Source: Calothrix membranacea FACHB-236
Lineage (GTDB): Bacteria > Cyanobacteriota > Cyanobacteriia > Cyanobacteriales > Nostocaceae
DNA length: 64,000 nucleotides
Direction: 5' to 3'
NCBI RefSeq assembly: GCF_014696315.1
Contig: NZ_JACJPX010000033.1
Span: forward strand, 28,403-92,402
This document shows positions 53,776 to 62,900 of this stretch, piece by piece. Positions within the stretch are counted from its first letter, which is position 1; every line of letters begins with the position of its first letter. The notes beneath the pieces were generated by a model. That model made no database searches, was not told the DNA's origin, and worked only from the letters and a program-made list of their open reading frames with translations. Position numbers and translations under genes: made by a program.

Positions 53776-54495
53776 TTAACTCTTCTTGAGTTTTTTAAAC
53801 CAAGAACTGAAGGGACAAGCACTTCCCTTGTTTTCAATACTTGAGAGTTTGCCGCCAGCTGTCAGCTTCTCTAAAAACAGCGTATTGTCAAAGTAGTGTT
53901 CCACAGAAATTATCCGCAAGTCATCGGTAACTTTGGCAACGCTCATGCCGATAATTTCTACTGTCTCTCCAGTTGGTGCATGGCCTTTATATGCACCTTT
54001 AAAATGTCCCCAGTGCCGCCACTTAAATGTTACGGTTGGTGGCCCGGAGTAAACTTCCAAAACTTCCCAAGGAAAGCCTTGCGGAAATGTTGAGTGGAAG
54101 ATTTGAGCTGATGATTCAAAGGTTTCAGCAGAAGCTTTGTAATGCTCTGAATCAGCCATAAATAAATTGTAAGTACCTTGGGCTGCTAAATCTGTAGCGG
54201 TATATTCTTGACCTCCATTAGTACTCACACGAAATTGGTCATTAACAACAGACAACCACTGTTGTGGGTTGGTTTTGAAAGATACCTCCATCTCAAAGCT
54301 TCTGACCAAATTTTGTACGATCGCTTCTAGAGAACCCTCTAGGTGATTACATGTACTTTCTTTAGCCAAATTATCTTTAGAGCGAGAATAATCAGGAGGT
54401 TCTTGATAGCGCCATTCGGCACCAGTACTTCCTTCAATAACTTTATCCCGATCCTGTACCCAAAGTGGCAGGCTGTTAGATTGTGTTGCGCTCAT
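53776..54495 (-). CDS. SnoaL-like / ester-cyclase-type protein
   Basis: Protein of 239 residues. The C-terminal two thirds (about 85-215) show the SnoaL-like cone: a helix SFKTNPQQWLSVVNDQFRVSTNGG, ASAETFESSAQIFHSTFPQGFPWEVLEVYSGPPTVTFKWRHWGHFKGAYKGHAPTGETVEIIGMSVAKVTDDLRIISVEHYFD. The first 80 residues are polar and of no recognised fold. No signal peptide. Such proteins include polyketide cyclases and many of unknown role. It is 63 nt upstream of ycf54 with a palindrome in between; whether it is linked to chlorophyll synthesis is speculation. Confidence 0.75.
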   Translation of the reverse strand: MSATQSNSLPLWVQDRDKVIEGSTGAEWRYQEPPDYSRSKDNLAKESTCNHLEGSLEAIVQNLVRSFEMEVSFKTNPQQWLSVVNDQFRVSTNGGQEYTATDLAAQGTYNLFMADSEHYKASAETFESSAQIFHSTFPQGFPWEVLEVYSGPPTVTFKWRHWGHFKGAYKGHAPTGETVEIIGMSVAKVTDDLRIISVEHYFDNTLFLEKLTAGGKLSSIENKGSACPFSSWFKKLKKS

Positions 54496-54864
54496 AGAAG
54501 TCTTTGCTTAAAATTGTGTCCCCAATTGGATTTCGCAGTTAAGACCCCTCTAAGCGTCGATTGAGTAATGAGTGCTGAGTAAAGTAAATAAGGGACTTCC
54601 AAGTAAAAAAACATTCCATTGCTATTGTTCACGGTTGACCGTTGACTGTTAACTGTGAACCGTCAACAGTCAACAGTCAACAGTCAACGACTTAAACGGA
54701 ATAATTTATTTTTTGGAGTTCCCTAAGTACTCACTCGTGATACACAAGGCACTTACCGCAGTGCTTGTGGTTGGTTTTTTTAACTCAGGACTCAGGACTC
54801 AGAACTCAGCACTCACTACTCTTCATAGTTAACTGTTAGCTGTTAACTGTTTACTGTTCACTAT
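54496..54864. repeat. Repeat-rich gap upstream of pdxJ terminus
   Basis: No gene. It contains GTTGACC/GTTGACTGTTAACTGT and CAACAGT heptamers (54632-54688) that are complementary to each other and can form a long hairpin, then ACTCAGGACTCAGGACTCAG-type units (54783-54815) and GTTAACTGTTAGCTGTTAAC units (54828-54860). Confidence 0.75.
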
Positions 54865-55587
54865 TTACAGTTCTCCTCGGATGGCTTGCTTCATCTCACG
54901 CACAGCTCTTTCTAAACCTACTAAAGCTGCTCTACTAATGATGGTGTGACCTATGTTGAGTTCTTCCATCCCTGGCAGAATAGCTACAGGATAAACATTC
55001 CAGTAGGTCAGCCCATGACCAGCGTTAACTCGCAATCTTGCTTGAATCGCTTGTTCGCACCCTTTCGCTAACACGGCTAACTCTCGCTTGCGACTTGTTT
55101 CATCGGTAGCCTCAGCGTATTGCCCAGTATGCAGTTCAATAAACTTCGCTTGTACTTTGGCAGATGCTGCAATTTGTGAAGGTTCGGCATCAATAAATAA
55201 ACTTACTGGAATGCTAGCACTCTGCAATTTATCAACTATCTCACCTATTTTAGCAATTTGCCCAACAATATCTAAACCACCTTCTGTGGTTACTTCTTCC
55301 CGTTTTTCTGGGACTAAAGTTACATAATCTGGTTTGACATCGAGGGCTATTCCTAGCATTTCCTCGGTAGCTGCCATTTCTAAATTTAAGTGCGTTCTCA
55401 CCGTTTGCCGTAAGAGTCGCACATCTCTATCTTGTATATGCCGTCTATCTTCCCGCAGATGCACGGTAATTCCATCTGCACCCCCCAATTCTGCCAACAC
55501 TGCTGCCGCTACGGGGTCAGGTTCCACCGTTCGCCGTGCTTGCCGAATAGTCGCAATGTGGTCAATGTTTACGCCGAGTGTAGACAC
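54865..55587 (-). CDS. pdxJ: Pyridoxine 5'-phosphate synthase
   Basis: TIM-barrel enzyme of 240 residues that condenses 1-deoxyxylulose-5-phosphate with 3-amino-2-oxopropyl phosphate to form pyridoxine 5'-phosphate. Diagnostic blocks are [103 protein letters not shown] and [11 protein letters not shown]. The start is GTG 55587 ([10 protein letters not shown]), which gives the normal family length. The longer ATG frame to 55743 reads through repeat DNA ([21 protein letters not shown]) and is not credible. Confidence 0.93.
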   Translation of the reverse strand: MSTLGVNIDHIATIRQARRTVEPDPVAAAVLAELGGADGITVHLREDRRHIQDRDVRLLRQTVRTHLNLEMAATEEMLGIALDVKPDYVTLVPEKREEVTTEGGLDIVGQIAKIGEIVDKLQSASIPVSLFIDAEPSQIAASAKVQAKFIELHTGQYAEATDETSRKRELAVLAKGCEQAIQARLRVNAGHGLTYWNVYPVAILPGMEELNIGHTIISRAALVGLERAVREMKQAIRGEL

Positions 55588-55639
55588 CCCTAGTTTCTCC
55601 CGATCCACAGTCTTTAGGATCTTGATTTTACAGGAAAAG

Positions 55640-55735
55640 TGGGTGTGGGGGATGGGGCATTGGGCATTGGGCATTGGAGAAGTTTTTCTCCCCTGCTCCC
55701 TGCTCCCTGCCCCCTTGCCTCTTCCCAAGTCCCCT
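55640..55735. repeat. Heptanucleotide repeats between the glycosyltransferase gene and pdxJ
   Basis: GGGGCATTGGGCATTGGGCA units (55654-55675) and CTGCTCCCTGCTCCCTGCCC units (55693-55715). They fill the spacer between the stop at 55737 and the pdxJ start. Confidence 0.8.
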
Positions 55736-55736
55736 C

Positions 55737-56945
55737 CTAACAAACCAATGATGTATCAGACAGATGAATCTGATTGGCGAGGTTTTTCAGCTCGGCTTCT
55801 CTGGACAACATGATTTCGCTAGGCTGAACATCTATTGCCTCAAAGATTGTTCGCAAGCGATATACCCAGTCATGTCGCAGTAGGGAGTTGACAACATTTT
55901 CTTTTCTAATTCTGGCTAGGCGATCGCGCTGAGCATCTAAGTCAGTTATAATTTCACCGATGTCAGGAGAATCAAAGGGAACTTTGATAATTGCATCAGT
56001 CCAATCAAAATATTTGTAAAATTCGTCTATTGTTGGCGGTTCGCCAATCATCACTGCACCAGATGCGGCACCCTCAAAGAAACGAGAACCAAACTCTTGA
56101 TTAATTTTGGCTGTGTCTAGTTCGTTAACACGTGAGCGATTAGCAAAGAAATAACGGCTTCTCTTAATTAAATTAGCTAATAAACTGCGGTGTTCTTGGG
56201 GATTGTTAACCGCAAATGTTTGTTGTTTAGCGGCATTTTTGGTTCCCGAAGCTTTGATTGTATCGTAGTAATAAAAGATTGGTTGCTGTCGTGCAAATTC
56301 TAATAGGGCTTGATGGGTTATTGATGAACGACGACCTAGATAGCAAACATCAATATTACGGTTAGGTAAGGAGGGATAGGGACTGAATTTTAATGTATCA
56401 ATCCCAGGTGGTAAATAGGTACAAGGCCGACCAGTAATTTTTGCAACTGCTTCCGTACAGTTTTTTGTACCAAGAAAAATATGGTCGAAATCCTTTAAAA
56501 ACTCGAAGAAGTAATTATTAGATGGCTTAAGATACGATTCCCAGCATTCAACTATGTAACAAACAGACTTTTTACATTTTTGCTGCCAATTTTTGAACGA
56601 ATGCAGTGTGAACAGTTCAAAGGGGGAATTAAATATGGGAAAGAACAATTCATACTCTTGCTCAAGTAAGAATGGATTATTACCTGGTACAAGGAAGTCA
56701 GCCAATTGTTTAGAGTTAGTTAAATACTTGGCTAGCTTGTAAATTTTCCTTAAGATACCGTCGTTAGGACTCAATGGTTCAACCATATCCACAGCATCGG
56801 TATCGTAAAGTACATCTTCAAACTCGTATAGCGTACAAAAAGCTACTAAGTTAGCCAGTTCACGCATTGATACTAACAGAATGCGTGATTTTTCCTGCGA
56901 AAAAGAATTAAATTTAGGTTTTATCAAATATTGTTCGTTTGTCAT
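55737..56945 (-). CDS. Glycosyltransferase-like protein (CgeB/GT1-type C-terminus), copy 1
   Basis: Protein of 402 residues ([17 protein letters not shown]). The N-terminal half has [24 protein letters not shown] and [16 protein letters not shown]...[39 protein letters not shown], the usual link to a GT-B fold. The C-terminal half has [27 protein letters not shown]...[34 protein letters not shown], typical of Glyco_trans_1_2/CgeB proteins. The sugar and acceptor are unknown. A very similar gene lies directly upstream (57299-58510), so this is a tandem duplication. The longer start at 56981 is less likely than ATG 56945 with AGGGTGAT upstream. Confidence 0.78.
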   Translation of the reverse strand: MTNEQYLIKPKFNSFSQEKSRILLVSMRELANLVAFCTLYEFEDVLYDTDAVDMVEPLSPNDGILRKIYKLAKYLTNSKQLADFLVPGNNPFLLEQEYELFFPIFNSPFELFTLHSFKNWQQKCKKSVCYIVECWESYLKPSNNYFFEFLKDFDHIFLGTKNCTEAVAKITGRPCTYLPPGIDTLKFSPYPSLPNRNIDVCYLGRRSSITHQALLEFARQQPIFYYYDTIKASGTKNAAKQQTFAVNNPQEHRSLLANLIKRSRYFFANRSRVNELDTAKINQEFGSRFFEGAASGAVMIGEPPTIDEFYKYFDWTDAIIKVPFDSPDIGEIITDLDAQRDRLARIRKENVVNSLLRHDWVYRLRTIFEAIDVQPSEIMLSREAELKNLANQIHLSDTSLVC

Positions 56946-57130
56946 GATATCACCCTGATTTAATAAAGTGTATGAAAGCAAGTTACTTGTTGCTAGTATA
57001 ATCTGTTTCTATTCCCAATCTATGATTTTTATCAGTGAAGATTGATTTTGGTAAATGTGATTATTGACTTTATTATTAGTTTAAATAAGGCGACCCGGTT
57101 AGCGAATACAGTTTGATTCAAAAATAAAAA

Positions 57131-57170
57131 AAGGGAAAAGGCTAAATCTACAGATTTTCCCTTTTCCCTT
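57131..57170 (-). terminator. Rho-independent terminator of glycosyltransferase copy 2
   Basis: AAGGGAAAAG (57131-57140) pairs with CTTTTCCCTT (57161-57170). On the minus strand the stem is followed by TTTTTTATTTT. It separates the two tandem glycosyltransferase genes, about 130 nt after the upstream one's stop. The 353-base gap holds nothing else notable. Confidence 0.55.
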
Positions 57171-57298
57171 ACACAAGGCATATTAAAATTGCTTATAGGA
57201 AGCTGATACTAGTTCTGAATTTTGGGTAGAAAAGCTTTAATATCAACTTGTTTTAGAGTTTTCCTACAATATTACTCTTGTCAAGTTGATATTATTTT

Positions 57299-58510
57299 CT
57301 AATTAACCAATGATAAATCTGATGTGTGCTGGATTTCATAGGCTAGTTTCTTTAACTTAGCTTCTCTAGACAACATGATTTGACTAGGTTTAACATCTAT
57401 TGTTTCAAATACTGTTCGTAGGCGATATACCCAGTCATGTCTTAATAATGTATTGACAACATTATCTCTTCTAATTCTAGCCAAGCGCTCAGGTTGTGCA
57501 TCTAAATCAGTAATAATTTCACCAATTTCTGGAGCATCAAAGGGAACTTTAATAATGGCATCAGGCCAATCAAAATGTTTGTAAAATTCCTCTGTCATTG
57601 GCGGATCGCCAATGAGGACTGCACCAGCCGCCGCGCCTTCAAAGAAACGAGGGCCAAACTCTTGTTTATTTTTTGTTGCTTCCGCTTCGTTAATGCGTGC
57701 GCGGTTAGCAAAGAAATAACGGCTTCTCTTGTTTAAATTAGCAAACAAAAAGCGGTGTTCTTGGGCATTGTTCACCGCAAAAGTTTGTTGTTTAGCGGCA
57801 TTTTTAGTGCCGGAAGCTTTGATTGTATCGTAGTAATAAAAAATTGATCGTTGTTTTGCGTACTCTAATAGGGCTTGATGAGTTACAGGTGAACGCCGAC
57901 CCAAATAGGAAACATCAATACTGCGGTGAGGTAAGTGTGGATAGGGACAGAATTTTAATGTATCAATCCCAGGTGGTAGATAGCTACAAGGACGACCTGT
58001 GATTTTAGCAACTGCTTCGACTGAATTTTTATTGCCGAGAAAAATATGATCGAAATCTTTTAAATATTCTAGAAAATAAAGGCTAGATGGCTGAAGATAT
58101 GTTTCCCAAAATTCATCTATATAACAAACTGCTTGGCTGCATTTTTGCCGCCAATTTTTAAAGGCGTGCAGTGCGAACAGTTCAAAGGGAGAATTAAAGA
58201 CAGGAAAGAATAGTTCATACTCTTGTTCAATCAAGTATGGATTTGTCCCTGGTACTAAGAAATTTGCTAATTTTTTGGAATTAGTTAAATACTTAGCTAG
58301 TTTGTAAATTTTTCTGATGATGCCATCGTCATTACTCAAGGGTTTGAGCATATCAGCAGCATCGGCATCGTAGATGACATCTTCAAATTCATATAAGCTA
58401 CAAAAGCCAACTAAATTGGCAATCTCACGCATGGATACTATCAAGACGCGTGATTTTTCATTAGAAATAGAATGTAGCTTTGGTGTCAGCAAATATTTTT
58501 CTTTATTCAT
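57299..58510 (-). CDS. Glycosyltransferase-like protein (CgeB/GT1-type C-terminus), copy 2
   Basis: Protein of 403 residues, aligned without gaps over nearly its whole length with the downstream copy: [128 protein letters not shown], and [65 protein letters not shown]. The most conserved part is the [22 protein letters not shown] block, probably the donor site or core. No other polysaccharide genes are adjacent. It has its own terminator. Confidence 0.78.
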   Translation of the reverse strand: MNKEKYLLTPKLHSISNEKSRVLIVSMREIANLVGFCSLYEFEDVIYDADAADMLKPLSNDDGIIRKIYKLAKYLTNSKKLANFLVPGTNPYLIEQEYELFFPVFNSPFELFALHAFKNWRQKCSQAVCYIDEFWETYLQPSSLYFLEYLKDFDHIFLGNKNSVEAVAKITGRPCSYLPPGIDTLKFCPYPHLPHRSIDVSYLGRRSPVTHQALLEYAKQRSIFYYYDTIKASGTKNAAKQQTFAVNNAQEHRFLFANLNKRSRYFFANRARINEAEATKNKQEFGPRFFEGAAAGAVLIGDPPMTEEFYKHFDWPDAIIKVPFDAPEIGEIITDLDAQPERLARIRRDNVVNTLLRHDWVYRLRTVFETIDVKPSQIMLSREAKLKKLAYEIQHTSDLSLVN

Positions 58511-58991
58511 GGTAAGACCCTAATTAAATGCAAGAATTTATAAATTGGGTTTTCTAGCTTGCTATTGATGCCAAGGCTATGTAAACAATTGATGATTAAT
58601 TTAAGTATTAATTATGAATTGGAGAGATGAATATAAAAAATCTGCCGATTACTATTCATTTTGAATTAGTAATCAGCATTCTGAAACTAGGGAGAGGAAA
58701 ATCAATGATGTACATAGAGAAATATAGAAGCACCTAGACATTGTTACCTACGCATACAAGTTTCAGGGAAAATCCCCAATCCTGTAATGGCTAATCAATA
58801 AAAAGTTTATTTGCTTTTTTATTGATTACTAATTTAGACAATTCATGATTAATACTTAAATTTGATGAAAATCTATCATGTACCAGAGCAATATCCCAGT
58901 AGTTTTACGAAGGTTAATGTATTCTTAATACATAATTTATCTAGTCTTTATAAAAAAATGATTTACATTTTAAGTGTGACAGCAATATACA
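58511..58991. other. AT-rich gene-free stretch
   Basis: About 480 bases upstream of glycosyltransferase copy 2, with no credible gene. Near-complementary AATCAATAAAAAG / CTTTTTTATTGATT motifs (58793-58829) form a stem-loop that could be a terminator or stabilising hairpin. Confidence 0.45.
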
Positions 58992-59176
58992 AGGGTGTGT
59001 TACGGCATATGAAAGGATTTGGGACACACAGACAATGAAATTTAGCCGTAACGCACCCCCGAGTGGATGGTGCATTAGTTGTAATGGTGTAGGGTGTGTT
59101 ACGGCTATGAAAGGATTGGGGACACAGAGACAATGAAATTTAGCCGTAACGCACCGCCGAGTGAATGGTGCGTTAG
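58992..59176. repeat. Two direct copies of an ~87-bp inverted-repeat element
   Basis: Copy 1 spans 58992-59078 and copy 2 59091-59176. Each begins AGGGTGTGTTACGGC and ends CCGTAACGCACC..CCGAGTG.ATGGTGC.TTAG, with complementary GTTACGGC / GCCGTAAC ends that fold as a hairpin. They are separated by 12 nt. A further GCGTTAGGCGC / GCGCCTAAC pair (59170-59228) follows. Non-coding, MITE-like in structure. Confidence 0.85.
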
Positions 59177-59316
59177 GCGCTAGGATAGTTATTTCGTGGT
59201 AAATCATCTTGGCAATTAGCGCCTAACACACTCTACTGGACTGACGAAATGCGATCGCATTTCGTCCATCGGCTGTAAATACGGTTCGGCTGGGAATTTT
59301 TCGTCATGATTTTGGG

Positions 59317-59637
59317 GTTGGGAAGACGCGATGAATCGTTGAAAAGACGCGATGAATTGTTGGGAAGACGCGATGAATTGTTGGGAAGACGCGATGAATT
59401 GTTGGGAAGACGCGATGAATTGTTGGAAAGACGCGATGAATTGTTGGGAAGACGCGATGAATCGTTGGGAAGACGCGATGAATTGTTGGGAAGACGCGAT
59501 GAATTGTTGGGAAGACGCGATGAATCGTTGGAAAGACGCGATGAATTGTTGGGAAGACGCGATGAATTGTTGGAAAGACGCGATGAATTGTTGGAAAGAC
59601 GCGATGAATTGTTGGGAAGACGCGATGAATCGCGTCT
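59317..59637. repeat. 21-nt minisatellite, 15 copies
   Basis: Fifteen head-to-tail units of AAGACGCGATGAATTGTTGG plus G (variants TTGGGAA/TTGGAAA/CGTTG), at exact 21-nt spacing from 59324 to 59618. The last unit ends not in the spacer but in CGCGTCTCTAC, completing the palindrome AGACGCGATGAATCGCGTCT (59618-59637). Several frames on both strands stay open only because the unit lacks stops there, so no protein is inferred. Confidence 0.93.
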
Positions 59638-59640
59638 CTA

Positions 59641-59953
59641 CAGGATTTAAACGTTAATTGATTGGTGTTATGCGAACTGTATTGCATCGGCTGTGGTAAA
59701 GGCTTGATGTTCTCGTTAAATTTACTGAGATTCATCTTCCAGTTTTGCTATATCTTCCTCACAAGTTCCTCAACCTTTGTTGTTAACTTCAAGGTGCAGC
59801 GGCTAGAAAGGCTACCTGTGCAAGGGTGAATGAAAAACTCAAATTCGCTGTTTTGCTACCCTTCTTGTTTGTTGAATTTTACATTTGTAGTTTCAGCGCA
59901 GTGAAGGTCAAGGCTTTGATAGGGTTCGCAAACTGGTAAAGGTTAAACCAATT
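59641..59953. promoter_or_regulatory. Upstream region of nifJ
   Basis: About 310 bases between the minisatellite and nifJ. No gene and no clear NtcA-type GTA-N8-TAC box were found. The nifJ promoter should lie here. Confidence 0.4.
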
Positions 59954-62900
59954 ATGAAGACAAAAATATTTGCCACTATTGATGGCAATGAGGCTGTAGC
60001 CCAAGTGGCTTATCGTGTAAATGAAGTCATTGCTATTTACCCGATTACGCCTTCTTCTAACATGGCTGAGTGGTCGGATACATGGGCTAGCGAAGGTAAA
60101 CCTAACATCTGGGGAACTGTACCTACAGTTGTGGAGATGCAGAGTGAAGCCGGCGTTGCGGGTGCAGTACATGGTGCTTTGCAAACAGGTTCGCTGACAA
60201 CCACATTTACCGCATCTCAGGGATTGTTGTTAATGATCCCCAATATGTACAAAATTGCTGGTGAATTAACACCTACAGTATTTCATGTCTCAGCGCGATC
60301 GCTAGCTACTCAAGGTCTATCTATTTTCGGTGATCATAGTGATGTGATGGCAGCGCGTGCCACAGGTTTTGCGATGCTATGCTCAGCATCAGTACAAGAA
60401 GCTTATGATTTTGCTGCAATCTCTACACGTGCAACTTTAGAATCTCGTATACCTTTCTTACACTTTTTTGATGGCTTCCGCACATCTCACGAAGTAGATA
60501 AAGTTGAAACATTATCCCACGAAGATTTGCGATCGCATATCCCCGAAGAATTCATCTTTGCTCATCGGGCGCGGGCGATGACTCCCGATAGGCCTGTGTT
60601 ACGGGGTACAGCCCAAAACCCTGATGTTTACTTCCAAAGCCGCGAAACCGTTAACCCTTATTATTCAGCTTGTCCAGACATCACCCAAAAGGCGATGGAT
60701 CAATTTGCCAAACTGACTGGACGACAATACAAACTCTTTGAATACCACGGCGACCCCGAAGCAGAAAGAGTGATTGTCCTCATGGGTTCCGGTTGTGAAG
60801 CAGTCCATGAAACTGTAGATTATTTAACTAGCTTAGGCGAAAAAGTTGGGGTATTAAAAGTTAGATTATATCGCCCATTTGATACTACTAGATTTGTCGA
60901 AGCTTTACCCGCAACTACCCGTACCATCGCCGTTTTAGACCGTACCAAAGAACCCGGCGCATCTGGCGAACCACTTTATTTAGATGTGGTTGCTGCTATC
61001 CAACAAGCATGGGGAAATGGAGACAAGGAGACAAGGAGACAAGGAGAAAATGAACATTCCCCTTGTCCCCCCCTCTCCTTGTCCCTCCATCCCAAAATCA
61101 TCGGTGGTCGTTATGGATTATCATCCAAAGAATTCACACCAGCGATGATTAAAGCTGTGTTTGATAACCTGGCTCTAGCTGAACCAAAAAATCATTTCAC
61201 CGTGGGGATCAACGATGATGTCAGCCACACCAGCTTAGAGTATGACCATGATTTTAATATTGAAGCAGACAATATAGTTAGAGCTATTTTTTACGGTTTA
61301 GGCGCAGACGGTACTGTAGGTGCTAACAAAAACTCCATCAAAATTATTGGAGAAGAAACAAACAATTACGCTCAAGGTTATTTCGTTTACGATTCTAAAA
61401 AATCTGGTTCTGTGACAGTTTCCCACCTCCGCTTTGGGTCACAACCAATTCACTCGACATATTTAATTACCAAAGCTAATTTTCTGGCTTGTCATCAATG
61501 GGATTTCATTGATAAATTCTCCATGTTGCAAGATATTGTCCCTGGCGGCACATTCTTGATTAATTCGCTCTATTCTCAGGAAGAAGTTTGGCAGCATTTA
61601 CCACTGTTTGTCCAAGAGCAAATTATCCAAAAGCAACTGAAAGTATATGTAATTAATGGTTATCAAGTTGCTCGTGCTGCGGGGATGGCTGGACATATTA
61701 ACACGGTAATGCAAGTTTGTTTCTTTGCCTTATCGGGTGTATTACCCAAAGACGAAGCGATCGCAGCGATTAAAAAGGCGATTCGCAAGACTTATGGTAA
61801 GAAGGGCGACGAAGTTGTCCAGAAGAATATCAACGCTGTGGATATGGCATTAGATAACCTCCATGAACTAAATATAATCCCCAGTCCCCAATCCCCAGTC
61901 CCCAGTCCCCAATCCCCAATCCCCAATCCCCCCTACCCCATCTCTGATAAAGCACCTGCATTTGTCCATGATGTTTTAGGTAAAATGATTGCCCGTGCAG
62001 GGGATGATTTACCTGTGAGTGCTTTACCCGCCGATGGTACCTACCCTACAGGTACGGCGAAATGGGAAAAACGCAACATTGCCAAAGATATTCCGGTTTG
62101 GGATGAAGATGTCTGCGTCCAGTGCGCTAAATGCATCATGGTCTGCCCCCATAGTGCGATTCGTGGTAAAGTTTACGAACCCGAACTGTTAACCAATGCC
62201 CCGCCAACCTTCAAGAGTACCAATCCCAAAGACCGCGATTGGCATGGCTTGCAATATACTCTGCAAGTAGCCCCAGAAGATTGTACAGGTTGCGGTGTTT
62301 GCGTAGATATTTGCCCAGCCAAGAATAAAGCCGAACCAAACCGCAAAGCCCTGAATATGGCAGAGCAATTGCCATTACGGGATGCAGAGCGAGAAAATTG
62401 GGATTTCTTCCTTAATCTCCCCAATCCCGACAGACTGCACCTGAAAGTCTCCCATATTAACCAGCAGCAAATGCAAGAACCCTTATTTGAGTTCTCCGGT
62501 GCTTGTGCTGGTTGTGGCGAAACAGCTTATGTGAAATTAGCTACCCAATTATTTGGCGATCGCATGATCGTTGCTAACGCCACTGGTTGTTCTTCGATTT
62601 ACGGCGGTAACTTACCGACTACCCCTTGGACAACTAACGCCGAAGGAAGAGGCCCGGCTTGGTGTAACTCGCTATTTGAAGATAACGCCGAATTTGGCAT
62701 GGGTTTCCGCATTTCCCTAGATAAACAAGCAGAATTTGCCACCGAATTAGTCAAACAACTGACACCACAACTAGGCGACAATCTCGCTAGTAGTATTGTT
62801 AACGCCCGGCAAAAAGACGAAGCTGATATAGTCGAACAACGGGAACGTGTCGCCCTACTCAAACAACGGGTAGAAGAACTACTTGCAGCCCAAACCCCAG

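Noticed and set aside
55588..55743. N-terminal extension of pdxJ from the upstream ATG
   Set aside because: It would translate heptanucleotide repeats. The GTG at 55587 gives the family length and N-terminus.
59317..59637. CRISPR array
   Set aside because: The unit is repeated without unique spacers and no cas genes are nearby, so it is a minisatellite.
59304..59735. Long open frames across the minisatellite on both strands (HRVFPTI, RRDELLG and AMNCWED heptads)
   Set aside because: They stay open only because the 21-nt unit has no stop in those frames. There is no ribosome site, and several frames on both strands are equally open.
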